In this document: positions 23,638-34,848 of the stretch, in pieces | Numbering within the stretch: the stretch's first letter is position 1 | Layout of the letters: every line of letters starts with the position of its first letter | Source of the DNA: Gnetum montanum | Taxonomy: Eukaryota; Streptophyta; Gnetopsida; Gnetales; Gnetaceae | Reading direction: 5' to 3' | NCBI GenBank assembly: GCA_015680685.1 | Contig: MNCI01014438.1 | Coordinates: 116,283-180,282 of the forward strand | DNA: 64,000 nucleotides | Notes under the pieces: model-generated | Told to the model about the DNA's origin: nothing | Database searches by the model: none | Seen by the model: the letters and a program-made list of their open reading frames with translations, nothing else | Translations under genes and position numbers: made by a program

Positions 23638-25602
23638 TTAATCCTGCTTATTATTAGAATGGGAGATATCCCCCATAACTAAACAGTTGAGGATGGCAAG
23701 GATTAATAAATGGAAGATGAGGATCCTTGCATGTTGGAAATATTGGGACCTGGTCATACTTACCCCATCGGGGTTCACACACCTGATTATAGTAAGAATA
23801 GTAGGGCAATTTGTAAGATGTGGTTCTTGGGTAAAGAGTTGACCCACTATGATGTTCATGACTGTAAGATGGTTGTTGGGATGTATGGTTGTTGGAGTGT
23901 AAATTGGTGGCCCTAATGGAGTAACATGAGGCGTTGGGTTCAAAGAGAAGGATGCACCACATTGTTGGACTTGTGCTGAGTTGGAGGATGCAGTGGCCTT
24001 GGAATTGTGTTGTCCTTTCCTAGGGTCATTTCTAAAGAAGGGATGCTTTCGATGTTGCTGGGGTCTTTCACTGCTGTTGGCAATAGTAGCACAAGTAACG
24101 TTCGAAGGTTGTTGCTGTGGTGCAGGGAACTTAGGAACAGTTGGTGGAAATGTAGAAGGAGGGAAAGGATGAGAATGTTGAAAATTAGGAGAAGTGTCAG
24201 GTGTACAAGGTGGTGGTTGTGTTGTGGACATGGACTAATAGTATTGAGGAGAATGATAATGTGGTGAGATAGAGTATGTTAGCCCAGTTGGAGAAATAGG
24301 GTATTGGACTATATAAGCATTTAGATTTGGATGATATGAAGGGTGTCCCCAATTTAGGGGTGGCTTCCCCCATGACTGGGATTGTTGCCACTGTGACCAA
24401 ACATAGTATCTTTGTATGAACTTGGGATGCAACGTGCTTTCCCAATGCTCATATAAATGTAACAAGATTGGGCATTGGCCGTTGGGGTGATCATACAGGA
24501 AAATGTTGCATTCATATGTATGATTGGCAGTTGAGCTCTTATTTTCCTTATCCCTTCTTTTCGATTGTTTAGTGATACTTTTTCCTATTTCTTGGGTTGT
24601 CAAAACTCTATCTCCAATAATATTGATATATTCTTCACACTTTTTATACATCCATTCCAACATCTTATTGATCTTTGCCTCGACTTCCTCTAATGATTGT
24701 TGTATCGAAAAAGATGGTTTTTTCTCCTTGTGATAGGTTGATTTTTCCTTTTTGTGATTATGGACCTTTGTTAAGTTGAGATTTTGGTCCTGTTGATGTT
24801 TTTCAACACTCTCCCATCTAGCCATTTCTCCTTCCTCTTTTGCTATCTACTTAATAAGCTCTTGGACTCGATGGGGTCATAGTTCATATAATTGACCTTG
24901 GGCATACATTCCTAAGGTCTCTCTTGTTTCATCAGGAAGCCCATCAATGATATGGTACATTATCCTTTCCTTGGAGAACTCATGGCCTGGACAGTTATTT
25001 AACAGTGCATAATATCTTTCTAAGGCCATGTGCAAGGGTCCATGTTGTGCTTGTTTCCACTCTTGGATTTTTTTCCTCAAGGCTGACACTCTTGCATAGG
25101 TTTGATATCTTTCATTAAAGAGCTCTACCATTGTTGGCCAATGTCATATTAAATTTGGTTTTAACGATCTATACCATACTTTTGCTTGGCCAATGAGTGT
25201 CATAGGAAAGAGCTTGAGTTTTTGCCAACTATTATCAATGTTGTTCCATATACAAGCATTGTAGAAGGCTTGTAAATGTTGTTACGGATCTAAGTCGTAG
25301 CCTCCTAAAAAATTGGGAAAGTTGTTTAAATTAAGCTTGGGTAGCTGGCTCTCTTTACGATGCCTACGAGAGATTCAAACAACCTCTTGTATTTGCGTTA
25401 AGCTCATAGTGGCCAGTGGGGGTTCATCATCATCACGTAAGTTATGCTTTTGTGCATTGGGATGATGTTGCCTTCATTTATGTTTATAAGAAATCCCCAC
25501 CTTGGGTTGTGTACTCCAATCTTCATTGTCATATAGTTCATTGGTTCTCCAATGAACTTCCTCACTAGATGTGGCCTTATTATAGTCTTGTAGGAGAGGC
25601 AT
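23638..25602 (-). pseudogene. gag polyprotein of element D, one frame with about six stops
   Basis: Structural protein that would package element RNA. The ATG at 25602 starts MPLLQDYNKATSSEE, and the same frame runs to 23638 (about 654 codons) with about six premature stops and no frameshift. The gag core reads NFPNFLGGYDLDPQQHLQAF, WYRSLKPN, then LFNERYQTYARVSALRKKI, CPGHEFSKERIMYHIIDGL and RETLGMYAQGQL. A zinc-knuckle-like block reads YECNIFLYDHPNGQCP; the usual second Cys is Phe. The C-terminal third (24231-23638) is rich in Pro, Gln, Ser and Thr. The core and the knuckle are closely matched in element E. Confidence 0.85.
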
Positions 25603-25725
25603 GGTTATGAAATTGTGTGTGAATTTATATGTGACTTTTTATAATTATTTTTTTCATAAAATATATATCATTAAGTCCTGCATAGTGACCTTGTATGATA
25701 TAACTAATCTAGATAACTAGCACCG

Positions 25726-25744
25726 TCCCTGGAAACGGTGCCAA
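25726..25744 (-). promoter_or_regulatory. Primer-binding site of element D
   Basis: Minus strand TTGGCACCGTTTCCAGGGA directly after the LTR end. It resembles the primer-binding sites of plant Athila/Tat elements. Element E has a related site at 57252. Confidence 0.75.
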
Positions 25745-26681
25745 TGATGAGTGGCGAGGTACCCCTACACTCAACCATACGAATACGAGTGTTTCATGCA
25801 CGATCTAGTCAAACTTCATTGATGGACTAGTTGTGGTATCTAGATGGTTATTCTTGGGTTGCAGTTCGCTGTCTTCCCACCTAGACTAGTGTTAGCTTTG
25901 TCACGTATGGTTTAGTCCAGAGTGAGGTGTATGATGTGTTTCTATACTAATGCTACTCCTGAAGGCAATGGAAGATAATATTAACTAACCTAAGAGAAGG
26001 GTGAGAGAGAATCTAAACTAGCCTAAGTGCAATGAGCATCCGTTCCTCTATCATCCGTACACATCTTGGACTTTGTGCATGACTACCATTGGGATTACCA
26101 AGTGCAGATCTTAGGTACGCTACGGGGTTACCAAGTAGTCGCACTTAAATGCTCATAATCAAGTCGTACTCATTTTGCATTTAACATGAGTTTAGGATGA
26201 GAAGAGATTAACTAAGAAAGTAGTAAATAACAATTAAATAAATAATTAAACTAAGTGTATGCTACAATGATGTAATCCCGATCTTTATTTTTGGTCATGT
26301 GCATGTCCAAGTACGTCACACTTGAATAAAGGATGCCGTAAAATTACAATCACCACACTACGGGCATACACTAGGAAATAATTCTAACTCTAAGAAGGAA
26401 GAACTGTAAGAGTTTGGGCAAGGAACTAAGAACTAACTCCTAGAACAAGGAAAGCTACCTCTTATTTATAGAAATTGAGGCAGGCCATGATATCGCATAC
26501 ACGATATCGCGGGGCAGACATAATATCATGGCTGTGATATCACAGCTGATGCGATATCGTGGCTGCAATATCGGGGGTCGGATAATTGGGCCTAATAGAG
26601 CATATCTTGTATTAGGGCTCTGATAACAAGGCTCCAATAATAGGGGTCCAATAACTGGGCCTGACAAACCATGACTCATCA
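25745..26681 (-). repeat. 5' LTR of element D
   Basis: 937 bp, partner of 20742-21665. TATA box on the minus strand at 26463-26470. GATATC palindrome cluster at about 26487-26575. CTAGG follows at 26682. Confidence 0.9.
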
Positions 26682-26686
26682 CTAGG

Positions 26687-28489
26687 GGAGTTACTTTGTC
26701 ATGGAATAATGACAGGAATGAATTTTAGATGTTAAAATGAGGTCAAAAAAGCAAGATCTTAACGCTGTGAGGTTCTAGGCTTTTCCAACATAGATATTTG
26801 GCTTTTGGGAGTGTAATCTTATCTCCAAAAGTGGAAAAGTAGCTTTTCCCCTTTGTTTTAATGATGGGGAAGTTACTCTAGAATGGAAGAAGTAAGAATC
26901 CTATATCTAGATTAATTCAAGTTACAATCAATCATGCATGTTACCTCTTGGAGTTGCGAGGGTCTAATGCTATGGATCCGTGTCAAAATTTAGTAGTTTT
27001 GGATATTCCTAAGTGGTTTTTTTTGGTTTCCTCCCTTTTTCTATGCTAGGGATGGAGAGGTCAACATGGAAAACAAGGGGAAACCACTTTTTGGCCATCT
27101 AGTATTAGTCTTGTAAATTTTAAGGGCTTCAACAGCTACTGTTAGAATTTTAGAATGCATGAAAGATCATTTGATGTCATTCTTAGGTGTCTTAATGCTA
27201 GGGATACCATCCTCAATGTGGAAAAAAGGGTTCCTAGCATGGAAGAACTATGTATCTTAGCTCTAAGTTAATTTTGACGTAAATCGATAGTGAATGTTAG
27301 CCTTCAGGGCTACTGGGGTTGAGGACCAAGGTTTGGTGTCAAGTTTTGGTAATTTTGAGTTTCTAAGTGGTTTTTAGATTTTCTTGCTCTTTTTCCATGT
27401 TGGGGGAGTTACTCTAGCATGGAAGAATGGGGGAAAATAGATTTTTATCTTTTGCCATCATTTTCAATCATGCATGTAGATCCCTAAGGTTGCTAGCGAT
27501 GATGGTCAATGCCCAGTGTCAAAATTTTGCTATCTTGAAGGTTTATGAGTGTTTTTTGGACTTTCCCCCTTTTTTCCATGCTAGGGCTTCTATGCTTAGC
27601 ATGGAAAATTAGGGGGAAAATATTTTTGATCACTTTCAATCATGTATGTTGGCTTCTAAGGTTGCTAGCAATGATTGCTGATACCTAATGTTGAAATTTG
27701 GTCATTTCAAGGGTCACTAGGTAATTTTTAGACTTTCCCCCCCTTTTTAACCCTAGGGATTTCTTACTCAATGTGGAAAATTAGGGGGAATTATTTTTAG
27801 TCATTTTTAATTAGTTTTAGTTACGCATGATTTCCTACATGATTTTTAGTACCAACTACTAACTTTTGATGTTGAAATTTGGTTGTTTCAAGGGTCACTA
27901 GGTAATTTTTGGGCTTCCCCCAATTTTTCCATGCTAGAGATTTCATGTTCATGGTAGAAAATTAGGGGGAAATATTTTTTGATCATTTGTGGTCAATTTG
28001 GCTATGCATGAATGATCATACGGTTGTTGGCATTGGCCATTAGTGGCTAAGGTCAAGATTTGGTCGTTTTGGGGATTGTGAGGAGGTTTTCAGGCTTTTC
28101 TCCTTTTTTCCATGCTAAGGGTGGAAATCTCAACATGGAAGAGGTTCCCATTAGTGAAGAAAGTTAGATCTAGGCCAAATCATTAGTCAATCGACCATGC
28201 ATGTCAACCTCTGGGGTTTTCGGTGTTGATGATCAATGTTAGGTGTTAAGATTTGATAATTTGGAGGCTTCTACATGCATCATGTAATTTCCCCCATTTC
28301 TTTCATGCTTGGCATGGTGGATTTAGAATAGATGATAGGGGGATGACTATTTTGTGCCATTTTGACCACTTTTGGGGGTTTTGGAAGCTCTAGAGGGTTC
28401 CAGTAGGGTCTAGGGGTCACTAGGCATTAAGAAATGGTCATTAGGTCATCAATTTAGGTCATTTTTACTTCCCCCCATCTATCCACACT
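26687..28489. repeat. Central part of the ~180-bp tandem array
   Basis: About ten diverged units. Cores (TTTTTCCATGCTAGGG or a variant) fall at about 26861, 27043, 27194, 27398, 27578, 27749, 27931, 28112, 28314 and 28484, giving spacings of 150-205 with most near 180. Most units have CATGGAAAA (or a variant) followed by AGGGGGAAA 20-35 bp downstream, so a unit carries a small inverted repeat TTTTCCATG/CATGGAAAA. The array is cut by element C at 28494. Confidence 0.75.
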
Positions 28490-28494
28490 ATGAG

Positions 28495-29485
28495 TGAAAC
28501 ACCACAAAATTTTGGGTCTCGACATTGCAATTGCAAATATGGCTAAGTTTTACGCGCCGTTACATGCTGCTACTACGTAGCGTAGCACATTTCTACTACC
28601 TTGCTACTGTGTAGTGTAGCAACTTGCTACTACATAGTGTGGCACCTTGCTACTGCCTTGCTACTACGTAGCGTGGCACCTTGCTGTTGCCTTGCTACTG
28701 CGTAGCGTAGCACTCTGTTACACGCTATTACGCTATGTTACACACTGCTACATGCTATTATGCATTGTTACATGCTGTTATAGCATTGTTCCACCTACCA
28801 CACTTCCACGTGGCACCTGATCCACATTTTGGGCTAACCCTATCTCTATAAATACCTCTGCATCCTATTTTTCAAAAAAAGGAGAAAAAAGAGGGAAAGG
28901 CTTCTTTTTCTTCACTGGCAAAGTAGTTGGCATTTCCATTTTGGCATTTGGCATTTTAGCATTTTGGCACTTAGCTCTGTGGGCGAATGAGACCCAGAGC
29001 ACACCACACCGACAGAGAAGCACAACTACATCACATGGTATACTATGACCACCGACCTAGGAGGCACATTTTATCACAGTGAGCACCAGATTTCACAGCC
29101 CGACACCACCAAGGCTGTGATTCTGCTCCTATTGTGCCTATTGTACACTTTGTATACATGTACCCTTTTTTAGGGTGGTGTATCTTTTTACTCAAACTCT
29201 CTTTTTGGCTGATCATAGCATTTATTTGGCAATGTTAAGCATTAAATTGTGTTTATTGTCCCGTTAGGCACTTTAGCACGTTTCTACTATTGTGCAGATT
29301 ACATTTTCTTTTATTGTTTGCAAAAGGGTTATTGTACATTGATTAAGTCCCTGTCTGATCGACCAGACCGTTTAGGGCACCCTAAATTTTTTTTCTCCAG
29401 CACAGCCCTCATGTGAATTTGAAGTTAGGCTGTGTGCTTGAAGACCTCTCGGTGTTTCCAGCCACCGATGTTTTCTATCACTACA
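28495..29485 (+). repeat. 5' LTR of element C
   Basis: 991 bp. A cluster of GCTACTACGTAGCGTAGCAC-like units at about 28546-28780, a G-box CACGTG at 28807-28812 and a TATA box CTATAAATA at 28846-28854. The LTR ends CACTACA at 29485. Confidence 0.9.
28807..28854 (+). promoter_or_regulatory. G-box and TATA box of the element C LTR
   Basis: CACGTG (28807-28812), a bZIP/bHLH binding word in plants, lies 34 bp upstream of CTATAAATA. The 3' LTR repeats the pair at 35241-35246 and about 35279-35288. LTR H keeps the TATA context GCTCTATAAATACC (52401-52414). Confidence 0.6.
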
Positions 29486-29490
29486 GTTTT

Positions 29491-29507
29491 TGGCGCTAGA
29501 AGGAGGG
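29491..29507 (+). promoter_or_regulatory. Primer-binding site of element C
   Basis: TGGCGCTAGAAGGAGGG, five bases after the LTR end. Elements F (47026-47042, minus) and H (53065-53081) carry near-identical sites with the same 5-base spacing. I do not name the tRNA. Confidence 0.75.
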
Positions 29508-29559
29508 CCTATTTTTTTGCATTTTCACACTTGGCTATTTTTTTTGCATTTTGATACTT

Positions 29560-29860
29560 ACCATTTTTTCTGCTTTTTTACACTGAGCCCTTTTTTCCTG
29601 CTATTGGAAGATTTAGTCATTTTTCTATTGTTTTCCTGCAACTAGCAGATTTAGTCATTTTTCTGCTATTTTCCTGCTACCAGCAGATTTAGTCATTTTT
29701 CTGCTATTTTCTTGCTACTAGTAGATTTAATCATTTTTCTACTATTTTCCTGCTACAGGAAGATTTAATCATTTTTCTGTTGTTTTCCTACTACTGGCAG
29801 ATTTAATCATTTCTATGCTATTTCCTTGCTATCGGTAGATCTAGTCATTTTTCTGCAAAC
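29560..29860 (+). repeat. Leader tandem array of element C, unit about 50 bp
   Basis: Six or seven units built on 'AGATTTAGTCATTTTTCTGC' and 'TATTTTCCTGCTA', between primer-binding site and gag. The last unit ends just before the first gag codon at 29883. Confidence 0.75.
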
Positions 29861-29882
29861 AACAACTCTCACAACCTAATCT

Positions 29883-31564
29883 ATGAATATGAATCTAGAT
29901 CAACCTTTCACGTTAGTGTCTAATACATTTGATACCACAATCCAACCAAAGCATGCCACATTAAGCCACGAACAATACAATTTTTTTTGTGCCAAAATCC
30001 AAGCAGGACTACCAGTGGATTACCTTGATTTAGAGGCAAAACAGGATTACGAACGAGTCCACTAAAATGGACGAGAGTAGAGCCCCTCTTTGTTTGACAT
30101 AATTCCACTCACGGAGCCCTACCACCAGTTGTTGTCCCAACTCATCCGTGCAAACAAGCATGATGTAGGGACAACCTATGAGGAAGCCTCATAGAGGAAG
30201 GAAGATGAGTTTGAGGCCTACTTTGAACATGAAAGCCACCTCCACACCGTCTTCCAACAACCACTCCCTAGTACATCCCCTCCTCGGTTTGGTCCATCCA
30301 TCCCCTCCAAGATAGTGACCATGCCAATTCATCCTTCCTTGCAAGCAACTAATGCATTTTCCTAGCATTATGCTCATGCAAGGGCCACCTCCCAGCCCCA
30401 AATAACTCTAGCATCCTACATCCCGCCTGTCTCATTGGTGTCTGTGGTGTCCATTCAACCCACCCATGTGTGGCCCACTCCAATCACCATACCCATCGCT
30501 CAGCCATTACATCAACAATCATCCGCTATGACGTTAAACTGGCAACACCCGTCCACTACAATGTTAAACTGGAAAACTTCACAACTAACCCAAGCCAATG
30601 CAACCAGCTGGCACATCCCCAAGCTTGGATCAGGCATTCCAGCTGATAGAAAGCTTGACGGAGAAAATCAACTGACTTAAGGTTGCCTCCTCTGACACCA
30701 TTAAGATGGTGGACTTCTACCAAGATGATCCCATAAGTCCTATGGTACCACCTCTAACTCTCCCAACTAGGGCCCAACTACCTCAATTTACCAAGTACAA
30801 TGGTTAAGGGGACCCCAATGCACACTTGGTCACATTTCGATTTGAATGCCTACTCCTTCAAGCTTNCTCATGCATTTCACTAAATGCAACATTCCAACGT
30901 TGGAGGAATTTTCGCATAGGCTCTAGAGGCCCCTGTTTAACTTGCATTAGCTAGTCAAGGGTTGCTTTAGGCTTTAGGTTGTACCTGAAGCATNTATCTA
31001 ATCCCAAAGTCTCTTAACCAAGCCTTTGCCCAAGCAAAAACCATAGAGGACACAACACAAGCTAGAAATGATCCAGCCTATGTCACCTACAGAAACCAAC
31101 ACTCTTGCAAGCATGTAGCCACAATCACAAAAGCAACCAACTGGGGCCCAATAGTTAAGCAACCCAGAGCCCCTACTAACAAAATCATCAATCCTAGCAC
31201 CAACTCACCTACATTGACAGGGGCTACCCCAAGATCCAACTTTCAGCGCAAGGACCACTCAAAGTATACACCACTACCAGTGCAACCCTCTGAACTACTA
31301 GAGCAACTCCTGAAAGCTGGGAAAATCCAACACAAACATGTATCGATAATTACCTACCAAAGACATGATAGGTACTGCGAACTACTAAGGAATCATGCTT
31401 TAGAAGTGCCAAATGAGCCCCCAGTGCCACAACACTTCAAGCTGGACCAATACTGTCATTACCACCAATTGGCTGGTCACAGTACAGACAATTGTTGTGC
31501 TTTGCAGGATGACTTGCAGAGAATGATAGAATGTGGCCAACTGATGCCTAACATGGTGAGTTAA
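29883..31564 (+). pseudogene. gag of element C
   Basis: Starts MNMNLDQPFTLV at 29883. LSHEQYNFFCAKIQAGLP matches the start of element F's gag (LTQEQYNFICMKI). Later blocks: PLFDIIPLTEPYHQLLSQLI, then across a frame change TRAQLPQFTKYN and GDPNAHLVTF (about 30770-30840), the gag core shared with F (KYNGKGDPNAHLVTF). The last 116 codons (31214-31564) are open and include YCHYHQLAGHSTDNC, a C-x-x-H...H...C zinc-binding motif of Tat-type gag, followed by LQDDLQRMIECGQL. Many stops, at least two frameshifts and two N bases make it non-functional. Confidence 0.75.
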
Positions 31565-31599
31565 TCCAACACAGATGATGCCTCCTATGTCATAAATTT

Positions 31600-32310
31600 C
31601 ATTAGCATAGGTGGTAAGTGTAAACCTACGCAACAACCTTTTGTGATCCATGTGCCTCCTAGCAAGGCAAGGATTTCCTTGGCCTCCACAAGCAAGAGGC
31701 CTCCCTTTGTTATAAAAGTGCCACCTTGAGCACCCACAACACCTTTTGTGGTCAAAGTTCCAGAGCAGCCATCTGCTAAGATGTTAAACTGGCATCATGC
31801 AACAAAAACTACTAGGCAACCTTTTGTTATCAAGGTGCCACAATGAGTTGACCATACAACAACTCCACCTAAGCCGCCCTTTATCATAAGGGTGCCACAA
31901 CATGTTGGCCCCTCACCTACCCAAAGCCCAATAATGGGTAATATCTTGATCCCTCTTTCCTCAAGGATTGACCCCACTAGCAACCTGGGTAGGCCCACCA
32001 AATGGCAATGCAAGAGGACAAATGAGCACCCTACAACCCCCATGGCCGAAGCAAAGGCCACAACCAGCAAACAACAACTGAACGCTAGGACCCCTACCCC
32101 CAAGCAGGCCAAGCAAACCAAGCCCAAGTCCCCCTCCCGAGAGATCTATCTCTCAAGCCACATGGAGGAAGTCAAAGCCAACACAACAGCTAATGACAAG
32201 GACTTTGCAGCTGCACTAACCCAGGTGAAACAAACACTCAAACAAAAGAACACAACGTTGAGCTTGTACGACCTGGTCATGACCTCATTTGTTCACTACT
32301 ATGCATTGGC
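31600..32310 (+). pseudogene. Pro-rich region with repeated PFVIKVPP motif, element C
   Basis: Between gag zinc motif and protease. The motif appears five times: QPFVIHVPPSKA, PPFVIKVPP, TPFVVKVPEQ, QPFVIKVPQ and PPFIIRVPQ (31636-31905). A Lys-, Thr- and Pro-rich stretch follows to 32310 (open frame 31892-32314). Element F has the same five copies in the same order. Function unknown: it may be a linker or a late domain of gag. Confidence 0.65.
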
Positions 32311-33000
32311 CTAGATCTTGGCCTCCATTCTTGTTGCAGAGGACATCCCTGTAGATGAGGCATCCATCCATGCAACAATGCTACCCCCTGCACCACAAGA
32401 ATTGGGTTCAACAACCTTATTATTCTGTGACAATGCAATAAAAGTTAACCTTGAACGAGGGGAGGTTACTACAGCTCCACTATCCATTAGCATTCATGTT
32501 GGATAATGTACCATCCGCAAGGTACATGTTGATGATGATGTAGCAAGAAACATAGTATTGTACTCCGTCATCGATAAGCTAGGCTTGACAGATGAAATCA
32601 GGCCATCCAAAACCACGTGTCTAAGATCCTTCAACGGATCACGTGTCACAGTCAGGGGTACAATCAACTTAGCCTTTGTGGCAGGATAGTAATTCCCCAC
32701 TAGTGCAGATTGCACTGTCATAGAGGAGATGCTAGGTTTCAACATGATTCTAGGTAGGCCTTGGCTAGCCCAACTAAGGGACATCTCCTCTCCCATCCAC
32801 CAAGAAATCAACCTTCCATACGAAGGTGGTCAAGTTATCATCCATGGTGATAACACTTCCTCTTCAACTATCCATGACATAGACATGGCACAAGCTTTAG
32901 AAGAAGAGTTCCTTGGTGGTACACCTATAACAACCAATGCAGCACCTAAGGCTAACACACTTGAATGAGTGGTTGAAGCCAACAACCTCCCAGAGGATCC
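32311..33000 (+). pseudogene. Aspartic protease-like domain of element C
   Basis: Would cleave the element's polyprotein. Plus-strand reading: TTLLFCDNAIKVNLERGE, RKVHVDDDVARNIVLYSVID, RVTVRGTINLAFVAG, then EMLGFNMILGRPWLAQLRD, the FxMILGRPWL end of Tat-type proteases. The active-site triplet is DDD, where element F has DDG and retroviral enzymes DTG or DSG, so activity is unlikely. One double stop (about 32687) interrupts it. The reading ends near ANNLPEDPKPCTLPNPCPVR (about 33030). Confidence 0.75.
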
Positions 33001-33029
33001 TAAGCCTTGCACACTTCCTAATCCATGCC

Positions 33030-33465
33030 CGGTTAGGAAGCAACTACATGAATAAGACTTTCCCTTGGCCGAAAATGCCGGTGCCTACCTACCCTTTGCC
33101 TCCACTTGCTATGTATTTTTGATTTTTGTTTACATTGCACTAGCCTATGCATTTACACTTTGCTTGCTCACTTAGATCACACATTTTGCTTTGTTTACAC
33201 TTTCTTCAACCTAGTTTACACATTGCATTTAAAAAATGTAAAACTACAAAAACACATGGCCCGAAAAGGCCTTAAACTAGCCTATGGCCCAGAATGGCCT
33301 AAAACTATCACTTTTTGCATTGATTTTCTTTCATTCATCCATTTTAACCTTGCTTACTACAGGTGTCTCTTGATGTTGTTTTCTTTCTAGTTGATTTTTT
33401 GCAGGATCTCATAGGCACACAACATGACTACGCATGCAACATCACACCTTACACAAGCAGGGTAA
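33030..33465 (+). other. Non-coding spacer after protease in element C
   Basis: T- and C-rich. 'GGCCCGAAAAGGCCTTAAAC' (about 33257-33276) recurs in reverse complement in element F (42660-42735). This is where RT would begin in an autonomous element; no RT block is seen in any frame. Confidence 0.55.
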
Positions 33466-33469
33466 GCAG

Positions 33470-33710
33470 CAGTCTGCTATGACTATAAACTAGCACAGAC
33501 AGTCCGCTATGACTGTAAACTGGCATAGACAGTTCGCTATGACTATAAACTGGAACAGATAGTCCGCTATGACTATAAACTGGCACAAACAGTCTACTAG
33601 GACCTTAAACTAGCCCATCCATAGTCTGCTAGGACTATAAACTAGCACATTATGGTCTGCCAGGACCTTAAATTAGGTTCACAGTCTACCAGGACTTTAA
33701 ACTAACATGT
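33470..33710 (+). repeat. 30-bp tandem array in element C
   Basis: About eight units of 'AGTCCGCTATGACTATAAAC' plus 'TGGCACAGAC', with spacings of 29-32 bp. Later units change to 'CTAGGACCTTAAACTA'. Lies downstream of protease in the expected place of pol. Confidence 0.8.
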
Positions 33711-34790
33711 AGCCGATCTGATCCAAACATTTGCCATTGCCCTGGGAGCACTCATAGCATCATCGCCTCCCATCATTTTGGTGATTCTTTTGGTGCACTT
33801 GCCATTAGTGTGGCATTCAGAACACTTGCAGCATCATCGCCCTGGCACCTTCACTATTTTCCTGAGCACTTGCAACTAGCACAACATTTGACACTTTCAC
33901 AGAATCTTCACATCCAGCACTTGCAGCATCTTCGCATCTGGCATTTGCACTTGCATTTCACATTTTGTGGTTTTCTTGTCCTCTCTGAGTTGTGTTTGCA
34001 GGATGAAGCTTTGGAGGCAGTCATGCAAAGGTGCATCTCATTGTAGCAGCAAGTTATCACGTTACTTTGATGTGCATGACTGGACTAGCTGAACCACTCA
34101 AGAGTGCACATCCCCCTCATCCCTATTACAGCCTATGCACATCCATTTATTTGTCCCAATATCGTCTCATCCTCCTCATACTCATGATTTCACACTCCTA
34201 TGATGCATATGCACTGTGACACACATGGAATTCCCTTCACATCAACTATAGAATCCATGGTTGATGTAACATAATTCATCCTATGGGGCACCTCTGCTAC
34301 GTGGTAAAGGCCTAAGAGGATGTAATGAATCATCCTTGGGAGGAAACATCTATCCTATAGATGCAATGTGATGCATCAAAACAAAGCCCATCTTATAGAT
34401 GGCCAACTTGTAGTTGACATTCAGTAGTAAGCCGAACCCAAAGAAAGTTTGCCTCACCACAAAAAAAAAGGTAACAATGCTACAGCTTCACAATTGGCCC
34501 ATCCTTGGATGAACTTTGATGCTCTCATGAATACTCCAACAAGAGGTCAACATTTCAGGGGCAAACTACTTCATCCCATGGTCACTATGAACCATGCTAA
34601 ATTTGCATCTTACATCATGATCCACTATTTACATTTCTTTCCCACCATTTAAATTTCATCTCCCTAGCATTGCCTATACCCCTTCTCCCCTAACATAACC
34701 TTATTTCCATAACACTCTTGAGCATGGTAAAATGACATTCGATCTTATGCTGACAAATGATGTTGGTGACATGTCTATTGTGGTGTTTTG
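33711..34790 (+). other. Non-coding 3' part of element C
   Basis: About 1.1 kb without recognisable motif. Open frames of 60-80 codons show no family signature. Confidence 0.45.
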
Positions 34791-34848
34791 TAGTTCTTTG
34801 TCAACGTCTTTCAGGCCACTCCTCTAGACGTCAACAAAGAGAAGCCAT
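34791..34848 (+). promoter_or_regulatory. Hairpin and polypurine-like tract before the 3' LTR of element C
   Basis: CTTTGTCAACGTCT (34796-34809) pairs with AGACGTCAACAAAG (34826-34839) at 12 of 14 positions over a 16-base loop. The right arm leads into AAAGAGAAG, nine bases before the LTR at 34849. Elements A and F share the structure. Confidence 0.65.

Larger units (their letters stand above)
20742..26681 (-). mobile_element. Element D: complete gag-only LTR retrotransposon
   Basis: LTRs at 20742-21665 and 25745-26681, TG...CA termini (TGATGAGT...CTCATCA), and a perfect 5-bp target duplication CTAGG (20737-20741 and 26682-26686). Minus orientation, with primer-binding site at 25726-25744 and polypurine tract at about 21666-21675. 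The internal region holds one long gag frame and no protease, RT, RNase H or integrase. LTR ends, primer-binding site and gag all match element E (56392 onward), so D is best read as a non-autonomous relative of E's family. The single gag frame with few stops suggests it is the youngest insertion here. Confidence 0.9.

Noticed and set aside
23710-24267. Plus-strand frames at 23710-24267
   Set aside because: They are antisense to the long gag frame of element D, which has clear gag motifs.
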